Assembly (NCBI RefSeq): GCF_947242115.1
Contig: NC_074721.1
Location: 38,266,254 to 38,330,253, forward strand
Source: Biomphalaria glabrata
Taxonomy: Eukaryota > Mollusca > Gastropoda > Planorbidae
Direction of reading: 5' to 3'
DNA: 64,000 nucleotides
The translations under genes were made by a program, and so were the position numbers. The notes under the pieces are model-generated. The model saw nothing but the letters and a program-made list of their open reading frames with translations, was not told the DNA's origin and ran no database searches. This document shows, in pieces, positions 32,054 through 43,811 of this stretch (positions are counted from its first letter, which is position 1; every line of letters begins with the position of its first letter).

Positions 32054-35000
32054 CTACTCTTTGGCTTCTGGAATTTCGACACCGTCCACAAAAAGTTGAT
32101 GCAGTATTCCCGTCCGCCTCTTGCCAGTGGTCACTGCTTTAATGTAAGCAGAGTGTGAGCCAATCTCAAAGTGGGTCTCTGTGCCATCATCCACAAACTC
32201 CCCCTGCAAAAAAAAAAATCATATAAAATAATAGTGTAATCCAGTGTTTCGCTGTGTTCTGCGAACTCTCTGAATAGGTGGTCCACAAATTACTGGAATA
32301 ATTAATTAGTAGCCTACCAATGAATAAACGTCTCTAAATAACAAACAAGGTGTTCACCTAAATACTGAGAATATACCAAAATACTGAGAATTTACCTAAA
32401 TACTTAGAATGTACCTAAATACTGAGAATGTACGAAGTGTTCTGTTAAGGGAAAATGCTGGTATAGTCCATCTGTCACAGTCAGTGTACTTTATTCTATT
32501 TAATGTGACTTAGTTTAAATTAGAGCATGAAAACATGAACATTAGTTATCAGATCACTGGAAATATGGGTGAAAGGGATAATAAGATTTTAGACAGTGAG
32601 ACAGTCAGTGGTCATTCGTCAAGTATTCAAGCTGTAGCTTGTACAGAGATAATATGTCCATTTAGAATGAGAGCAGTAACCATGTAGTTAGGGAGGAATC
32701 AATATATTGGAGGTATAAAAATGATGTAAATGTCATCTGTTTCTGGCCCACAGTTAATAAGGGTGTCATGTGGCCAGCACAATGACCTCAACCTCTACTT
32801 TTTACCAACTTTTGTCAGGTGCTCATTAGAGCTGGGTGGACTCAGAGGTGACAAAAGATCCAGAAATTTAAAATCCCAGTCTTAACCACAATTTGAACCC
32901 GGGACCCCTGATTCAGAAGCCAAGTGCATCAAACATACAAGAATAGCAGCACTAATGTACCAAGGTTATTAAGGTGGAGTAGATATGGCTAAACATAGGT
33001 AGGCCTAATGTTAGAGTGGACTCAAGAAAGAAATATTTTGATATTACATGTGAGAATGAGAGTAAAAAAAAATTTTTTGATGGAAAAAAAAATAATTATA
33101 AGTTGGGGGAAGAGAAGGTTCCTGCAAGTAGGAAGTAGGATTATGACTTACAGTGGTCTCTACTCTTGATCCATTCACCCACACATCTAGTGTATCTTTT
33201 TCTACACAAATATATAAGAAGAAGAGTTTACATTTAAAATAAATGAATATACAAATGGAATTTTTATTTATCTTCAGTTTGTAAATAATATTGTAAGAAA
33301 TATTTTAATGGCATAAATAAATTTAGCTATAAGTTATTTGTTTATAATAAAATCATATTGGAATAAAATAGATTGATTGTAAATGGATTAAAGGGAAATA
33401 ATTTGTTCTTGCAAGAAAATTAATTCTTTTCATATCAAGTTTCTAAATTTCTGTCCAAAATTTTGAATTCATGAAATTTGTGGGGGGGTTTTTTACATAA
33501 GAAATTTTTTAATTTTATAGAAATAATTTTTCATGTTGTCCGCCTCCATCCCTTGCTTTCCTGCAGAAGTCTTGAGCTACAACAAAATAATCTTTATTTC
33601 TAAAGGGAAAAAATATCAGAGACATATAAAATTAAACCTGAAAAGATAACTACTGTCAATTTATAGAAGAGGAATAGACAAAAACCAATAGCCCAAGATA
33701 TCAAAAAGCAAAAGTGGAGTTGGATAACACACACCCCGCAAAAACCAGCTACCAATGTTGCAAGGCAGGCACTTGATTGGAATCAGCAAGGAAAGAGGAA
33801 AGTGGGCAATCCCAAGCAAACTTGGAAGAAGTCAGTCATTAGTGAAGCTGACGATGACATGGGAGCAGATGAAGAAAGCTGCTCAGAACCGAGTTCGGTG
33901 GAGAGGTATGGTTGCAGCTCCCCCAAGAGTTGACAGGATTAATCAAGTAAGTGACAAAACTAAACAAGGATTACCTAAAACTATCCTCATGTCATTTCCA
34001 CCTATAACATGGACCCAAGCCTTCATTACTTTACTTTGGTTTTCTATGAATTTCTTCAACGGCTTCCCATTGACATCAAGTGTGTACTCGTAGGAAAATC
34101 CACTCACAGCCTCAATAGTGATAACACATTTGGCTTTACCAACTTGAAAATGTTCCTTTCCAACAAGTTTAAACATCCAATCTTGTCTGTAGATCTCCTG
34201 GTTTAATCCAAAAAATTAATAAATAATCACATTTTTTAGGACATTGATTAAAAATCTTTAAAAACTTAAATTTCGAAATAAAAAAAAACAACAAGCAATT
34301 GCTTGTTGGCAATTTGAAAATAGAATTTGAAAGTTCATGGATGTTATAATTGAGTTTTTTTGTAGAGAGGGTCATTGTGTTAATTTGGTGTTAATTTGAG
34401 GCGTATTTTAAACCTTACATGGTACAGGAGGGACATTTAATTTTCATTTTAAATTTATATAGCTCAGTTAACAAACATAAAGTATAAGGATAAAGGTGCT
34501 TTAATAACATAAACAACATGAACACGAGAGTTAAATGACAAACTAATCTTAAAAAGTTTTGAACAAATAGTTCTTAGTGTTTTTCTTGAATGTAGTGAAT
34601 CATTTGTTTGTCTGAAATCAATGGGTAGCAAGCTCTAAAACTTTTGGTTCATGCACTGGAAAAGCCTGTAAACCGATATGATCTAAGATCAAAATGTGGA
34701 AACAATGTATACAAGTCTAAAGGGTTTTATAATATTGAATGTACAACAGTAGATAATGTGGTGAAGATTTGTGTAAATATAAACATGAAATTATATGAAG
34801 AAAAGAGAAAAATAGGCTCCAAGCAGTGAAAGAGCTGTACTGGAGCCTTCTCCCTCCAGCCAACCAGCAATACCAGTAAAATAAGTAAATATTAAAAGAA
34901 AAAAAACACTTTATTTTATTACTCAGCTAATGCAGAAAAAAAAATCTCAGTGTGTGATGTGTGGCTGAGAGCCCCAAAACTGCTTGGCTAAGGCTTGGCT

Positions 35001-35711
35001 ACCAAGAAGGTGGCTCAAGTTCAAACCTCTCCCCTACTGGTCCACAAAAGAGATTGAGACTCAGCGTGCTGTATACATGAAGTAGGCACTACCAGTACAT
35101 AAAAGCAATGAAAATAAAAATAAGTAAAAATACAGTGACAATACATGACATCCTGGCGGGCCACAACAAAATAAATAATGATGCTTTGGAAGCAGCTCTG
35201 TGGAGTAAGTTGCTGTTCTTTTACAGGCTTTCTAGAAGCAAACAAAATTTGAACATTTTTGTTGTCTTGAAATAAATTTGGATTTCTTCATAACCAATAA
35301 ATATGATATAAGGGGGCATGGTGGCTGAGAGGTTAAGTGCTTGGCTTCCTATCCTGGAGTTCTAGATTCAAATCTCTGCAAAGACTTGAATTTTTAGGAT
35401 GTCTTTGAGTCCACCAAATTCCTATGGCTACCTGACTTTAGTTGGGTGAAAGTAAAAAGAATGTTCGTTGTGCTGGCCACATGACACCATGCTCATTAAC
35501 TGCTGGCCGAAGAAATATGACCATAACACCATCTGAGCTATAGACCACAAGGTCTGGAAGGAGAACTTTACTTTTTCTTTTTAGTAATAATTATAATTAC
35601 CTTCCCATCTATTCGTATAATTCGTTTTCCTGTAGTTGTGCCATGCTCAAATTCAACTATATGTACTCCATCACTCAGAGCTATCTCCCATGTAGCTACG
35701 AGGTCAGACAT
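32054..35711 (-). CDS. FAIM: Fas apoptotic inhibitory molecule, complete coding region in four exons
   Basis: FAIM is a small soluble cytosolic protein, known in vertebrates for restraining Fas-triggered death and for protecting against protein aggregation. Read on the minus strand, exons are 35711-35601, 34197-33975, 33201-33152 and 32203-32054 (stop TAG). Phases match and the total is 534 bp, giving 177 residues against 179 in human FAIM-S. Diagnostic stretches are MSDLVATWEIALSDGVH, EFEHGTTTGKR, DWMFKLVGKEHF, VSGFSYEYTLDVNGK, KDTLDVWVNGSRVET and GEFVDDGTETHFEIGSH. An acceptor AG lies 23 bases before the ATG (exon edge 35734), so there is at least one upstream non-coding exon, perhaps near the ETS site at 38894. 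Introns contain SINEs (35313-35578, 32718-32935), a LINE end (33700-33935) and a hAT-like mini-element (about 32248-32462). No breaks are seen. Confidence 0.97.
32248..32462. mobile_element. Degenerate hAT-like MITE in the last FAIM intron
   Basis: Matches the element at 61988 in order (CAGTGTTTCGCTGTGTTC, then ctgaataggtg, then attactggaataatta). It carries an internal tandem of about 19 bp (acctaaatactgagaatgt-like, about five copies) that the other copy lacks. The right end is eroded. Confidence 0.55.
32718..32935 (-). mobile_element. SINE-1 in FAIM intron
   Basis: Antisense copy on the plus strand and hence sense to FAIM transcription. B box gaacccgggac. Confidence 0.8.
33700..33935 (+). 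mobile_element. LINE 3' end in FAIM intron 2
   Basis: Reads RQALDWNQQGKRKVGNPKQT and then TWEQMKKAAQNRVRWRGMV, a LINE C-terminus (GKRKRGRPKxTWRR class), with a frame change. It lies antisense to FAIM. Confidence 0.7.
34440..34830 (+). repeat. Dispersed repeat starting tatatagctcagttaac
   Basis: Shares order with 20517-20690 and extends further (ttggttcatgcactggaaaa). Class unknown. It lies in FAIM intron 1. Confidence 0.45.
35313..35578 (+). mobile_element. SINE-1 in FAIM intron 1
   Basis: Sense copy with head atggtggctgagaggttaag and a full tail. It lies 23 bases from the first FAIM coding exon. Confidence 0.8.
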
Positions 35712-36027
35712 GGTCCCTCACTTGAACCTTGAACCTAAATAACAATTTTGACTTTTTTTTTTTTAATTATTTCATAATTCTCTAGTACATTGATAAAACT
35801 ACAATAAGCCTAAGTTAGATAATTTTGTTACTAATTAAATGACTTTTAAAAATGTAAACATTAAAATTAAAAATTATTAATGTGGCAGATTTGAAAATGG
35901 AGAGTAAAGCAGTGTTTCTCATGCTGGTAAACAAAGTTATCTAAATGCTAGTCAAAAAGAATCTAAAAGTAAACCAATGCGCATGCACACCCTATTCCAC
36001 AACGTTGAATAATTTTTTCACTTCCAA

Positions 36028-36090
36028 ACAGGACATAACAGAATGAGACAACACATTTCTGGAAGCTTAAAATTAGATTTAGTGAAATAA
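36028..36090 (+). mobile_element. Short fragment of the RNase H-type LINE
   Basis: Matches 54401-54465 closely (ggacataacagaatgagaca, then ggaagcttaaaatt). It abuts a SINE-2 copy. Confidence 0.6.
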
Positions 36091-36091
36091 A

Positions 36092-36262
36092 TGTTTGTAA
36101 AATGTTTTACATGTTTTGGATGTTCCTTCAGAGTTGACGATAATTTACTTCCTAGTGCAAACCTCCTGCAGGAGGTCAGGAGTGGGCAGGGTTTGAACCT
36201 GAGACCATCGATAAGTCTGATTGACAGTCCAGCATGCAAACCCATGACCAGGTAGCCATCCC
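36092..36262 (-). mobile_element. SINE-2
   Basis: Antisense copy with B box complement gggtttgaacc. It abuts a LINE scrap at 36028. Confidence 0.75.
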
Positions 36263-38127
36263 ATTGTTCTGTGTGTGTGCTTGTGTGTTTCTATGGTGTG
36301 GTGAGAACAAGTTAAGGATTGGTTGTGAATGATACTACATAGGTGACAATGTCGTCATTTTGTCTTAGTTAAGACAGATGACTCCAGAACATGAGACTTA
36401 AAGGTTGCATTATTGTAGTGAGTTTAATTTTATTAAAGAATATTATTATTTAAGTCTTGTACATTTATGTTATATTTTTTCTATATTATATTATAATAAA
36501 ATGTATATTTAGTACCGTATTCTTCACACAGGAGTTACTCAAGTAATTTAAAGCTTATTAGTTAAGACATACTGTGCCTACAGTTGTTTAATTGTCTACC
36601 AGCAGTTTGGTGCTACAAGTCAACAACTGTTAACAACAAATGTCCTTGTGGAGTGTATTCAGTGAGTGCTGAACATTGACCTCAAAGCTGCAGAGGCTTG
36701 AACAAAATATAATGGACTATTTTCGATTACCAAGATTTAGGATGAGTGCAGTAGTTGACATAAATATGCACCTTTCTTTGGCAAGGGAAAAACATCCCTT
36801 TAGAAAAACAACTGTATGTGTATGTCGAGCTGCCTGAATTAGCAAGCATTGCCCAGTTCATCTAAGACTTTTCATTTAACTGAACACTTCCCTTTGCTTA
36901 TTTTTTTAGGTTGGATTATTTCCTTTTTGATTAAATTTTTTAAAAAATTAAACCATATTGTATATTTAGCATTATTATTTATTAATAGAATAGAGATGTT
37001 GATATAGCCTAAAACATATGATAAATAATGTTTAATGATGTTTACAGTATTATATATTTGAAGAGCTTAGCTTCATGATATGAAACAGGATATCTAGGTA
37101 AGCTAAATTCTAATATCTGGTGTGACATAAAGCCTGTTTCTATACTTTGACTTTGTTGCAACATATAAAAATTCTCCTTTAAACAGATAAGTAGTAGGAA
37201 ACTAAAACTTGTCTTGAAATATTGTGTTACTCTTCAGAAAAACTCAACCAGAAATTATTTCATAGCTGATCCTTGTATCTTAGTTTAAAATTAGAGTCAG
37301 ACTCCAGATCAGTTTAAAGTTTCTAGTGATGTTGTTAGAATTTATTCCCATTACTGAGAAGAACTAATAAGATAATTTTTTATGTTTTGCATTTATCTTA
37401 GGAATTAATTCACATGTAAACCTACTAGTTAATTACTCCAATAGTTTGTGGAACCTTGTGAAACACTAGTGTTTCGATAAACACAGTTTGAGAAACACTG
37501 ATTTAAGATGTAATGAGAAAAATGAAGAGAAGAAAAAAAGCAAGTCACATGCATATTTTTTTAAAACAGTTTAAACTAAACCTTCTCTGAATTCAATTGT
37601 CATATTTTGGACAATAATTTTTTCTCATTAAAAACCTAACTTAGTTTCAAGCTTTTTTTAATTTCTAATATTATTTCCACAAAGTCTTTAATAGAAAAGT
37701 TATATACATAACTAAATCTAGAGTACTCAAGTTCTAATCAAAATTCTAGATCTAGTTAGTAAATGTTTAGACAAGCTATATAAAGATTTGAGGGATTTAA
37801 ATTCTCTATATATTGTAAAATACTATAGATTTTAGCTCAACCAATGTCATTTAACGAAAAAGCCAAAGCTAGAAATTTAACAGATTGTTATTGACCAGCG
37901 TGATTTTTTTTTTCATTGAAAATTTGTTCCCCATTTGCTTACTTCAAAACTACCATGCAGGTATTAGATTTTATGTTTTATAATAAATTAAAATATCCCT
38001 TTGTTTTATATAATAATTGTGTTCAACCAAATGAGGACAAACAATATCTTTAGAGAGTGTGTTTTAAAAATTTAATTTACAAGCACTTGCTGATATGAAA
38101 GCACCTGCTTTTCTAGCTTTGCAGATA
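36263..38127. other. No gene; upstream of FAIM coding part
   Basis: AT-rich. Only the hAT-like scrap at 37419 stands out. Probably intron of the FAIM 5' UTR. Confidence 0.4.
37419..37501. mobile_element. Fragment of the same hAT-like MITE, reversed
   Basis: Contains ctactagttaattactcca and ends cagtttgagaaacactg, the complement of the left 80 bp of the element at 61988. The rest is missing. Confidence 0.5.
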
Positions 38128-38430
38128 ATTAATGCTTGCACTGGATGTGGCAAAATATGTATCACAGCTGGGGCTGCATAGCCATGGGAAATATTAAGCC
38201 ATATTATTTATTATAGATTAACTCTAAATAGAGTCAAAAAGTATACATATAAATTATAATAATCATATATATACTGATATAGTTTAAAGTAAGAGTCTAT
38301 ATCTATATCTTATTTTATGTATTAGAGAAGTTACTTCAAAAAAGAAGATAATTACGTCCTAATCTTTTCATGTGTCAATCTAGTGATTCTAGTCATAGGC
38401 CTACATGTTAATCAATGACTTAAACTGTGC
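38128..38430. mobile_element. Two LINE scraps: zinc-knuckle piece (+) and TAAGA-family tail (-)
   Basis: 38128-38200 reads ACTGCGKICI on the plus strand. 38307-38425 is the antisense TAAGA-family 3' end (agaagttacttcaaaaaaga). Confidence 0.5.
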
Positions 38431-38893
38431 TAATATAGTCACTTAATTCAACTATACACTACTCTACTCTACTGTAATACATGTCTATACTCCTATAGTG
38501 ACTACTATTTATTTGAAGTAATGTCTGCATTTCATAAGATATAAAAGTTAAAAAGATAATAATAAAAAATCATAATAATAATGTAGATTCTAGATCTAAT
38601 TAATTATAATATTTATTTATAATTCAAACTTTCAAAGTAAAAATACTAAAATTTTTAAAAATAAAATATAATAATAAAGTTTTAATAAAGACATTTACGG
38701 AAATAAATATCAGTTTTAGATCTTGATCCCTTAGATTTCTAGATGGAGATCGTCAGGTTGTGATAGTCGCAACGACCCAACAAAAATTTAATCTAGATTT
38801 TAAGAGTTTTTATTTCTTCCTCATTTTAATCAAAATTAGACAAGAATTAGATTCTTCTCTCAAATAAGTTGTTTGCTGCCGAGCAACACAAGT

Positions 38894-38901
38894 ACTTCCG
38901 G
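38894..38901 (-). promoter_or_regulatory. ETS site, candidate FAIM promoter
   Basis: ACTTCCGG (CCGGAAGT on the minus strand) in a short CG-containing patch of AT-rich DNA. FAIM needs an upstream non-coding exon on this strand. This is the most promoter-like spot I see within the next few kilobases. Assignment is inference. Confidence 0.3.
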
Positions 38902-38964
38902 GTTAGTAAACAAACTTAATATTTCAGGCAGAAGAGTTTTCTTCAATCACAAACCTATATAATA

Positions 38965-39245
38965 ATGGGAAATGTCATCGATTATGGACCTATATTCTGT
39001 GGCATTTTACGTCTCGAGAGACGATCTTTTCCCTTTGCAACTTCTTGTGTTACTAAAGAGGCCAATCCTTGATACACAGCAACGATCGCAGGTTGGGCAT
39101 ATATAATCACCAGGCGACGTTGCATTTTCACCCTTCTTTCTGCTTCTGTTGTGTATGACATCGGCAATCCGTGACCCTTCCTTTATGCTCTCTCTCCATG
39201 TAGATCTATCCAGTGCTACTTTTTCCCAGTTGCCAGTGGACCTAT
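38965..39245 (-). mobile_element. LINE 3' end with zinc-finger-like C-terminus
   Basis: The minus strand reads TGNWEKVALDRSTWRESIKE and then [20 protein letters not shown]. It is related to the element split at 24340-24885. Confidence 0.65.
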
Positions 39246-40154
39246 ATATTAACCAGATAAGAGGATTTTAGATTCTTGGACTATGGGGAATCTAGGCTGA
39301 AGAGATATAGGCCTATGCATAGTTCAAAACACACACTCTTTCAAAATGTAGGACTACTTGATCAATATGTCTATATATTCTAGATCTTATCTAAGAATAC
39401 TTATAGTGAACATTATCTTTTTGTTTCAGCCAGCAAACTCCTGCTGTAGATCTAGGCTACAATTACAATGTAGGCCTAATAATTTCAAGGAGCCTTTGAA
39501 ACATTATGATACGGGTTTATAGACGTCCATCAAAAGAAATACATGTCCTCTTTTTAGGTCATGTCCTCCACTTGGAAGTTACCGACCTAAAACGTCAAAA
39601 TGTCCAATCTTTACTACGATGGTAATTGCGAATGAAATATTAACAAATTTCAAACAATCCATAGCTCCTCCTTCGTGATCGAAGATGAGCACATTTCTCA
39701 TATCCTATGGACTCGAAGATGACTGTAAAGTCCAATCCTTGCTTTAAAAAGCTGGCCACATACGTGACATGAGTATGTCTGGTCAGTTGCAGATAGGCCT
39801 GCTTTTTCTCTCAGCTTTTTGTTGGTTAGAGTCAAAGGGAAATAACTCGATTAATTATTATTATTATAAATTTAAAAAAATAGAATTTAATGATCCGTAT
39901 CTTCTTCACGTGAAAAGAAGACAATGCCAAAAGTAGGCTACAGGGGTCCTATATAATGAAATGGGGTATTAGCGCAATAAAGTTTTAGTTCAGTAGTTTA
40001 ACAGTGGAGATAGACAATGCAGGAAAAAAAAGAAACATATGTTTCTATCCTAACCAAATAATACTAATAAATTGGGTTATATCCCTTTTACACTAGCAAT
40101 TATTATCCTTTTAAATGCATAGCAAACTTTTTTTTTTTTTTTTTTTTGTAGGGA

Positions 40155-40235
40155 TTAACTCTTTCTCTCCGTAATTATTTACCACATTCTGGTGGAATCA
40201 ACGCTAGTATCGTCAGTTAGGAGAAAAAGAGTTAA
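40155..40235 (+). mobile_element. 73-bp TTAA mini-element
   Basis: TTAA on both sides of a 73-bp body whose ends are inverted repeats (CTCTTTCTCTCC and GGAGAAAAAGAG). It is almost the same as the copy at 41150-41230 in the opposite orientation. The TTAA target indicates piggyBac-type mobilisation. Confidence 0.75.
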
Positions 40236-40389
40236 TACTTAGAACACGGCCTCATTGTGGAGCCCGGATGGAAACTACGGACGTTAGAGGAGACGAGTGG
40301 GCCGATTGAGTACCAGAAGTCACAGTGGCGTGCCTATGGACTTGGTTTATTGCACAGGTGTAATGTGGCCAAAGAGTTTAGGTTTGTGC

Positions 40390-40750
40390 TTTTGGACATC
40401 AGTTATTAAATCATTTAAAGACCGCATCACAAACCAAGAGATTAGAGACAGGATTACTGCAGCGATCGAACCCCATGAAGACCCCATGATAATAGTAAAA
40501 TAACGCAAGCTTAAAATCTATATGGCCATATTACAAGATCTTCGGGGCTCGCAGACGTTCCTCCAGGGAACAGTACCAGGAAAAAGAACAATAGGCAGTC
40601 AGAGAAAGCGATGGGAGGACATTAAAGAATGGACAGGCCTGCCATTGGAAGAGGTTCTAAACAAGGCAAAAGACAGGGAGGAATGGAGAAAGACGGTTGA
40701 CAAGTCTTGCTTGGTGCCCCAACGGTCCAACAGACTAAGGGATAGGTAAA
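40390..40750 (+). mobile_element. LINE 3' end
   Basis: Reads KSFKDRITNQEIRDRITAAI, then GSQTFLQGTVPGKR and RKRWEDIKEWTGLPL, ending VPQRSNRLRDR. This is a well-known LINE C-terminus, broken by one frame change near 40503. Confidence 0.75.
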
Positions 40751-41149
40751 GGTATTAAATCATGGTGGGGTCCGATTGTTGAACTAATCATGCCTCTAAT
40801 CTATTCGTTTATGATGCGTATAAGCATATTAGAATGTTGCCCTGTCCAGGGAGCGTATCCGTCTGATTTTAATGCCTTTATCTTTCCATATTGTTTTGAG
40901 CTTTGCGAATGCTGTGCTCAACGATTCTGAACTAAACGCAATTGACAGAAAAAAAATGATAGAGCCTGATCCTGGTCATTTTTTCTCATATTTCTGTCTC
41001 TTACTTGTTGTTATTATTATTATTAATTTGTTTATGTTAATATTCTACTAAAAAAAACTATTGGAAAAAAAAATTGTTTTTCCTTCTGATAAAAGTGCAA
41101 TTTTAACGAAATAGTCAGTTAGTGCTGTTTGTAGCAATAGTTTGCTAAT

Positions 41150-41230
41150 TTAACTCTTTTTCTCCTAACTAACGATACCAGCGTTGATTCCACCAGCATG
41201 TGGTAAATAATTACGGAGAGAAAGAGTTAA
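41150..41230 (-). mobile_element. 73-bp TTAA mini-element, inverted partner
   Basis: Same family as 40155-40235, reversed, with a body of the same length (73 bp) and only a few differences. TTAA is present at both edges. Confidence 0.75.
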
Positions 41231-41429
41231 GTCTTCATACTTTGTATGCAAATTCAACAGAAGATGGTCGCATTTTAATTGAATGGTTGAGTTAACTTTT
41301 AAGAATAAAGAAACTTCTTTAACAACTTTCACAATTTTAATTTTGAAAATACAGAAATAGCCTTTCTCTGGTCGATGTTTATTCAATGCTACATCTTCGT
41401 TGGCAGCAGCGTTCAGAGACGGCGAGACT

Positions 41430-41900
41430 CTCTCAAGACGTCATAGGCTGAATAGCTCCATGATCTCAACTTTCATCGTAAGGGGGCGCTGTGACAGTTT
41501 GCGTAACCAAATCCCGCCATTTTTTTCCCGGTCAGCAGCTGTTCTTAGTAGAATATCAAGAGAGAGGCCGGTCCATTCTTTTACATTGTTCAGCCAGCTT
41601 TTCTTTGGACGACCCTTTTTTCATGCTCCCTTCATGTATATTGAAGAATGAAAGAGGATTTTCTCCATTTTTGGTTGTGTAACTGTAGGCTACAGACTCA
41701 TTTGTCTTCTTTCCTAGTATCTGATACTCAACATTTTTTCTGTACTCTCAAAGGCTTGAATTCTTCTTTCAGCTTCAGTGTTCACTGTCCAACTTTCACA
41801 ACCATATAAGAGTACAGAAACCACAAGCTAAGAATACAGCTTTAATGTTTCTCTTTCAGATTTCCCACAGTTTGCTCATGGCAGCAGACGGCAAGCATTA
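41430..41900 (-). mobile_element. LINE 3' end with internal gap
   Basis: The minus strand reads SVLLYGCESWTVNTEAERRI (about 41820-41750) and later EKLAEQCKRMDRPLS and KWRDLVTQTVTAPPYDES (41600-41450). Stops and a missing middle show it is a relic. Confidence 0.7.
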
Positions 41901-41984
41901 AGTGGGGTTTTATCTCTTTTATTGATCCTCCAACGTTTGCAGTGTTTGACCCTAGTATTTAAATGAGTCAACTTCTTCTAAATA

Positions 41985-42215
41985 GATCGGCTTTATTAAT
42001 CTTCGGACTCGTAGACCATGCTCTATAATAGGCACTTTTCTTATTCCACACGCTAGAACAAATTCGTAAAAGTGCTCCTTTTAACCCTACTGCCGTTGGA
42101 GAATGAAATGGATTTCCTGAATCAGCCAGGAAAATCAAAGACTTAGCAGAGATAAGATACATGCTTTGGATGTAATTATCTTCATTTTTGAAGTAACGTC
42201 GGCAAAATTTAAAAT
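41985..42215 (+). mobile_element. LINE 3' tail of the TAAGA family
   Basis: Sense copy of the end seen at 53240 and, reversed, at 53740 (ggcacttttcttattccaca, then gtaattatcttcatttttga, then gaagtaacgt). Confidence 0.55.
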
Positions 42216-43683
42216 ATGAAGACAAATGTATTGTTTTGTTTTACTGGAATTCAGAATGTCATGGCGTCGAAAGAGTTCTTCCCTATGATGCCACACCAGT
42301 GCAAGCATCGTTACTGGAGAACGATGTTTGGCGTTATGAGGGACTTAGTGTGTTTAGAGGTTACTTGTATGTCTTGAGGCTTTTAAACTGTGTGTTACTC
42401 AAGTCCACTTAACATGGAGCTCCTTTCAACCTTGAGATCTACACACCTTGCATGTAGCGTTTGTTACCTCCGAGTCCATCAATGACCGCAAGGAAGTTTC
42501 TTTCACTGTTTTCATTCTTGCGTATCAGCGTTATCTGCCCAAGGGCTACCGGTCATTGTTAATGGTCAAGTAAACAGCTCTTTGTTTTCTCATGAAGGTC
42601 CATAGACTCTATAAAGTGCCAAGTCTTTTTTTTTCCCCTCCTACTTTATAGCACATTAGAGAACGTTATAAGCGCTGATGTACCTTTGTGCAATCCTAGG
42701 CAGTTTGGACTTCGGTTAGGCCTATATGAGCTTGCTTAGGGATAATGTTACGATGACATTGTGTACCAGGGCCGGATTTAAAGGAGGGCAGGTGGGGCAA
42801 CAGCCCAGGGGCCCCCTCAATACAGAAAAAAATCTGTATTTTAATCGAACTTAAAAGTTTATGTTTATTTTTTTTTACTTTAAATCTTAAAGTTGGTAAC
42901 ACTGTCGTGACTAAATAAGTGCCCTCTTATTAAAGGTAAAAAAAAAAGTAAAGTTTCCCTTTTAGACCTTCTATTGGTAGGTTCGTAGTCTCGTAATTTA
43001 CTCCAAATCACCTACATTGCGTAAGCCCTAAAGATGTTTTTTTTTTGTGGGGGTTACTAAAATAGGATAGATTAAATATTTTTTATTAAACGAAAGAAAA
43101 TTTAATTTAATTTAAAAGTACTCACTTTCTTTTATGGCATGCTTTTAGATATTCGTATATACGTGGGTTAATGATTATAAAAAAAAAAGTTTAGGAGCCT
43201 TCACAAATATATTTTTTTTGCCCCGGGGCCTCCTCAAACTTATATCCGGCCGTGTTTTGTTGTTAAGTCCTATGTGTAGCTCATTACGAAACCCCACCAT
43301 GTTGCCGGATAAACTAGCTTAGATAAAGAGAGAACAGAAATCATCTAGTACATGATCAAAAAGATGTTGAGCCTCATATCGAGATCAAGAGAATATTGAA
43401 CTCACACTTTAAACATACAGTATAACTTTATTTCAATAGCAGAATCACAACGGTAGTCATCTTTATTTCAACGGCCCCTTGTGTGTAGATTTATTTATTC
43501 ATATATACATAGGCCTACCAAAATTAACTTCTCCAAATTCTAAGAAATACCAGGAAATGTATTTTTAACACGTATGTAAATGGATACGTCTCTTTTTAAT
43601 AGTATGAGCGACGTATTCAACAGCCCCAAAGCCAATATGTGGTAATCATTCTATATTTACACAACCCGTGAGACCATGACGAG
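42216..43683. other. No gene; one probable hAT-like element
   Basis: Apart from 42768-43254 and a SINE tail scrap near 42945, nothing is recognisable. Confidence 0.4.
42768..43254. mobile_element. Probable hAT-like element with CAGGGCCGGAT ends
   Basis: Starts CAGGGCCGGATTTAAAGGAG with AACAGCCCAGGGGCCCC inside. Ends gccccggggcctcctcaaac then ATCCGGCCGTG, an imperfect inverted match. A clear target duplication was not found. A short SINE tail lies near 42945. Confidence 0.5.
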
Positions 43684-43689
43684 TTTATT
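43684..43689 (-). terminator. Candidate poly(A) signal of the 61-residue protein gene
   Basis: AATAAA on the minus strand about 120 bases beyond the stop codon at 43812. Its position suits a short 3' UTR. Confidence 0.4.
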
Positions 43690-43811
43690 ATATGACAGAT
43701 ACAGATCTGAAACTTGAATGTGTTTCTCGGATTTTCCCCTCTCTATTTTTCTACTCGCCAAATAAACGTCGCTGCTATTCGTAAGTCAGTAGTTGAATAG
43801 ACTTTCTCTGT

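Noticed and set aside
39680-39810. Phrase with cgaagatgagcacatttctc and tcgaagatgactgtaaagtc
   Set aside because: Looks like another dispersed repeat, but no second copy in the window allows a call.
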